Positions 62,658-64,000 of a stretch of 64,000 nucleotides of DNA are shown here, piece after piece. Below the pieces are notes generated by a model, which saw only the letters and a program-made list of their open reading frames with translations, was not told the DNA's origin and did not search any database. The DNA comes from Mesorhizobium sp. M2A.F.Ca.ET.046.03.2.1. Its GTDB lineage: Bacteria; Pseudomonadota; Alphaproteobacteria; Rhizobiales; Rhizobiaceae. The stretch lies in the NCBI RefSeq assembly GCF_003952425.1, contig NZ_CP034449.1, positions 4,886,001 through 4,950,000 of the forward strand, in the 5' to 3' direction. Every line of letters starts with the position of its first letter. Position 1 is the first letter of the stretch. Both the position numbers and the translations under genes were made by a program.

Positions 62658-63364
62658 ATGATGCCGCTCCTGATCGCCGTCGCGATCGCCATCGCGCGGT
62701 TCGAGGCCGCGAACTTCTGGATGGCGTGCGTGATGTAGCTGTTGACGGTGTTGGACGAGACGCCGAGGATGACGGCCACCTCGTCGGTGGTCTTGCCTTC
62801 CGAAACCCAGAACAGGCATTCGCGCTCGCGGTCCGACAACGGGTCCTGCATGGATGCCGCCGCGATCAACTGCGGAATGCTGGAAAGCGCATAGCAGCAT
62901 TTGAGCTGCGCCTTCATCAGGGCCGTCAGGTCGATCTTGCCTGCCTCGGCGGCCGAGAACAGCACGAACAGGCGCTGGCGGCCGACATTGAGCCGCAACG
63001 AGTAGATTTCGGCATGGCCGAGCACGTCGAGCAGGCGGGCCTCTTCGCCGGTCAGCAATGCGCCGGCGTCGGGCGCGTGCGCCGCCACCAACGGCTTCGG
63101 ACGCACCCCCGGCGCCACGGTCAGAGGTCCGAGCGCCAGGTTGGCGATCAGCCTTTTGCCGATCAGCTCGATGGCATCGAAGATCCAGTTCGAGGAGACG
63201 ATGCGCGCGTCGTTGCGGTCCTGGTCATGCACAATGGCGACCAGCATGTAGCTGTCTGCGCCGATGTCGGCTGCAAGCTGCATGAAAAAACCGGTGAGAT
63301 CGCCGCGGGACGTCAGGTGCGGGCCTGAAGCATCGGGTTGGAGAAGCGCGGCGGGACTGCTCAT
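62654..63364 (-). CDS. visN: LuxR-family master regulator VisN
   Basis: VisN (236 residues) is the partner of VisR and is known in Sinorhizobium to be needed for motility and chemotaxis gene expression. The C-terminal helix-turn-helix is LSDRERECLFWVSEGKTTDEVAVILGVSSNTVNSYITHAIQK. The N-terminal domain is of the autoinducer-binding type, but a known ligand is lacking. The ATG at 63364 is used because upstream sequence is not conserved in composition. About 430 bases upstream are non-coding. Confidence 0.9.
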   Translation of the reverse strand: MSSPAALLQPDASGPHLTSRGDLTGFFMQLAADIGADSYMLVAIVHDQDRNDARIVSSNWIFDAIELIGKRLIANLALGPLTVAPGVRPKPLVAAHAPDAGALLTGEEARLLDVLGHAEIYSLRLNVGRQRLFVLFSAAEAGKIDLTALMKAQLKCCYALSSIPQLIAAASMQDPLSDRERECLFWVSEGKTTDEVAVILGVSSNTVNSYITHAIQKFAASNRAMAIATAIRSGII

Positions 63365-63750
63365 TTCCAATTCTTGGATTCTTGCCGGAATCGATCCTTG
63401 TGCCCGGTGCTGGCGAAGCCGGCGGCCGGACCCGAAACACATCACGTTTACGAAGACACACTCACGGACGCGAACGGCGCCCCAACCGCGCCGAATCCCT
63501 CCAGGGAACGCGAAACCGTCCGCGTCTGGTGCCGGCCTGGCGCCGGAACTTGAGACTTTGGGTGGTCGCCGCGCCCCCCGTGGACCGGCTGATTCGGGTC
63601 TAATCTACCCGCAGATGAATCCGACATCAAATGCGATTTGACAAAATCGAATCCGGTGGACTCGCGTTGCGACTCAGCGGCCGGTTTTCGCGTTGCTTGG
63701 CGGTGATTTCAAAGCTGAATTGAGCCTTTCGCCGCGCGGCTGCAACAAAT
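63365..63750. other. Regulatory gap upstream of visN
   Basis: No gene is visible in these 386 bases. They contain a TCAAAT-GCG-ATTTGA inverted repeat (63627 to 63641) and AT-rich patches, as expected for the visNR promoter region. No promoter boxes can be fixed with confidence. Confidence 0.5.
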
Positions 63751-63776
63751 ACGCCCCCGGTTGCATCCGGGGGCGT
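63751..63776 (-). terminator. Intrinsic terminator after the deacetylase-like gene
   Basis: ACGCCCCCGG and CCGGGGGCGT form a 10-pair GC stem with a 6-base loop, 20 bases after the stop. ATTTGTTGC follows on the minus strand. Confidence 0.8.
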
Positions 63777-63795
63777 AGGCCCATTCGGGTGGGGA

Positions 63796-64000
63796 TCAGC
63801 GATCCTCGAAGCCGGTCAGCACGCCGACGGCATTGATGCCGATCTCTTCCACGGCGTAGCCGCCTTCCATGACGAACAGCGTCGGCAGGCCGAGCCTGGC
63901 GATGCGGCGGCCGATCTTGGGGTAGTCGACGCTCTTCAGCTTGAACTGGCTGATCGGGTCCTTCTCGAAGGTGTCGACGCCGAGCGAGACGATGACGACA
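63796..64000 (-). CDS. Histone deacetylase-like (acetylpolyamine aminohydrolase) protein, 3' end only
   Basis: Only the last 67 codons are in the window. The translation VIVSLGVDTFEKDPISQFKL is followed by a stretch ending in FVMEGGYAVEEIG, which matches the C-terminal region of histone deacetylase/acetylpolyamine aminohydrolase enzymes: the D-T-F-E-K-D-P loop and the substrate-lining Tyr in EGGY. The zinc ligands and the start lie beyond the right edge. It would hydrolyse an N-acetyl amide, for example on polyamines. It ends at a strong terminator and is transcribed in the same direction as visN. Confidence 0.85.
   Translation of the reverse strand, partial: VVIVSLGVDTFEKDPISQFKLKSVDYPKIGRRIARLGLPTLFVMEGGYAVEEIGINAVGVLTGFEDR

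Noticed and set aside
63627..63641. TCAAAT-GCG-ATTTGA inverted repeat as a visN operator
   Set aside because: Only 6-base AT-rich arms; too short to claim as an operator without further evidence.

Overview
The window is high-GC alphaproteobacterial DNA, most probably from Mesorhizobium or a close member of the Phyllobacteriaceae. The assignment rests on the flagellar gene set: the LuxR-type pair visN/visR, the OmpR-like regulator ftcR/rem, motC and motE, the flbT/flaF pair, a short flgD, an flgJ without a muramidase domain, and no fliD/fliS in the window. This combination and order is characteristic of Rhizobiales.

Layout. Positions 1 to 11040 hold ordinary chromosomal genes: a CDF metal exporter (cut by the left edge), a sugar-acid dehydrogenase, a divergent SDR/TetR pair with a clear operator, a His-rich nickel/cobalt exporter with its DUF1007 partner, an amidase/LysR pair, a PLP decarboxylase for ornithine/lysine behind a long structured leader RNA, a GNAT acetyltransferase and an SCP2 lipid-binding protein. 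Positions 11227 to 12786 hold three small flagellar genes. They are separated from fliR by about 6 kb (12952 to 19116) that carries a frameshifted methyltransferase, panE and two divergent adenylate cyclase-TPR paralogues. Then follow a FliJ-like gene, fliR and flhA (19117 to 22339). A second, about 8 kb block (monooxygenase-like protein, ClC channel, FAD oxidoreductase, MFS exporter, asnB) separates flhA from fliQ.

Positions 30168 to 56796 are a nearly unbroken leftward flagellar locus: fliQ, flgD, flbT, flaF, flgL, flgK, flgE, ftcR, a lytic transglycosylase, fliK, motC, motB, a FliH-like gene, fliF, two flagellins, fliP, fliL, flgH, motE, flgI, flgA, flgG, fliE, flgC, flgB, an unknown membrane protein, fliI, flgF and a DUF1217 gene. 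Many neighbours overlap by 1 to 4 bases, so translation is coupled. Rightward genes motA, fliM, fliN, fliG, flhB and a small unknown gene run from 56938 to 61822. The master regulators visN and visR run leftward at 61887 to 63364, and the last gene is a partial histone-deacetylase-like hydrolase. Together these genes encode the export gate, basal body, hook, filament, motor and stator, plus their regulators; no che genes are in the window.

The most unusual signal is a family of bipartite palindromic elements resembling rhizobial RIMEs. Several copies are intergenic, but two appear to be translated in frame: one in the N-terminus of the Ni/Co exporter and a larger mosaic in the N-terminus of the GNAT protein. 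Other points of interest are the four-way-junction RNA upstream of the decarboxylase, a CtrA-type site cluster before the second flagellin (which starts with TTG), and several small unknown proteins locked into the flagellar operons. All function calls come from reading motifs and context; no database search was run.
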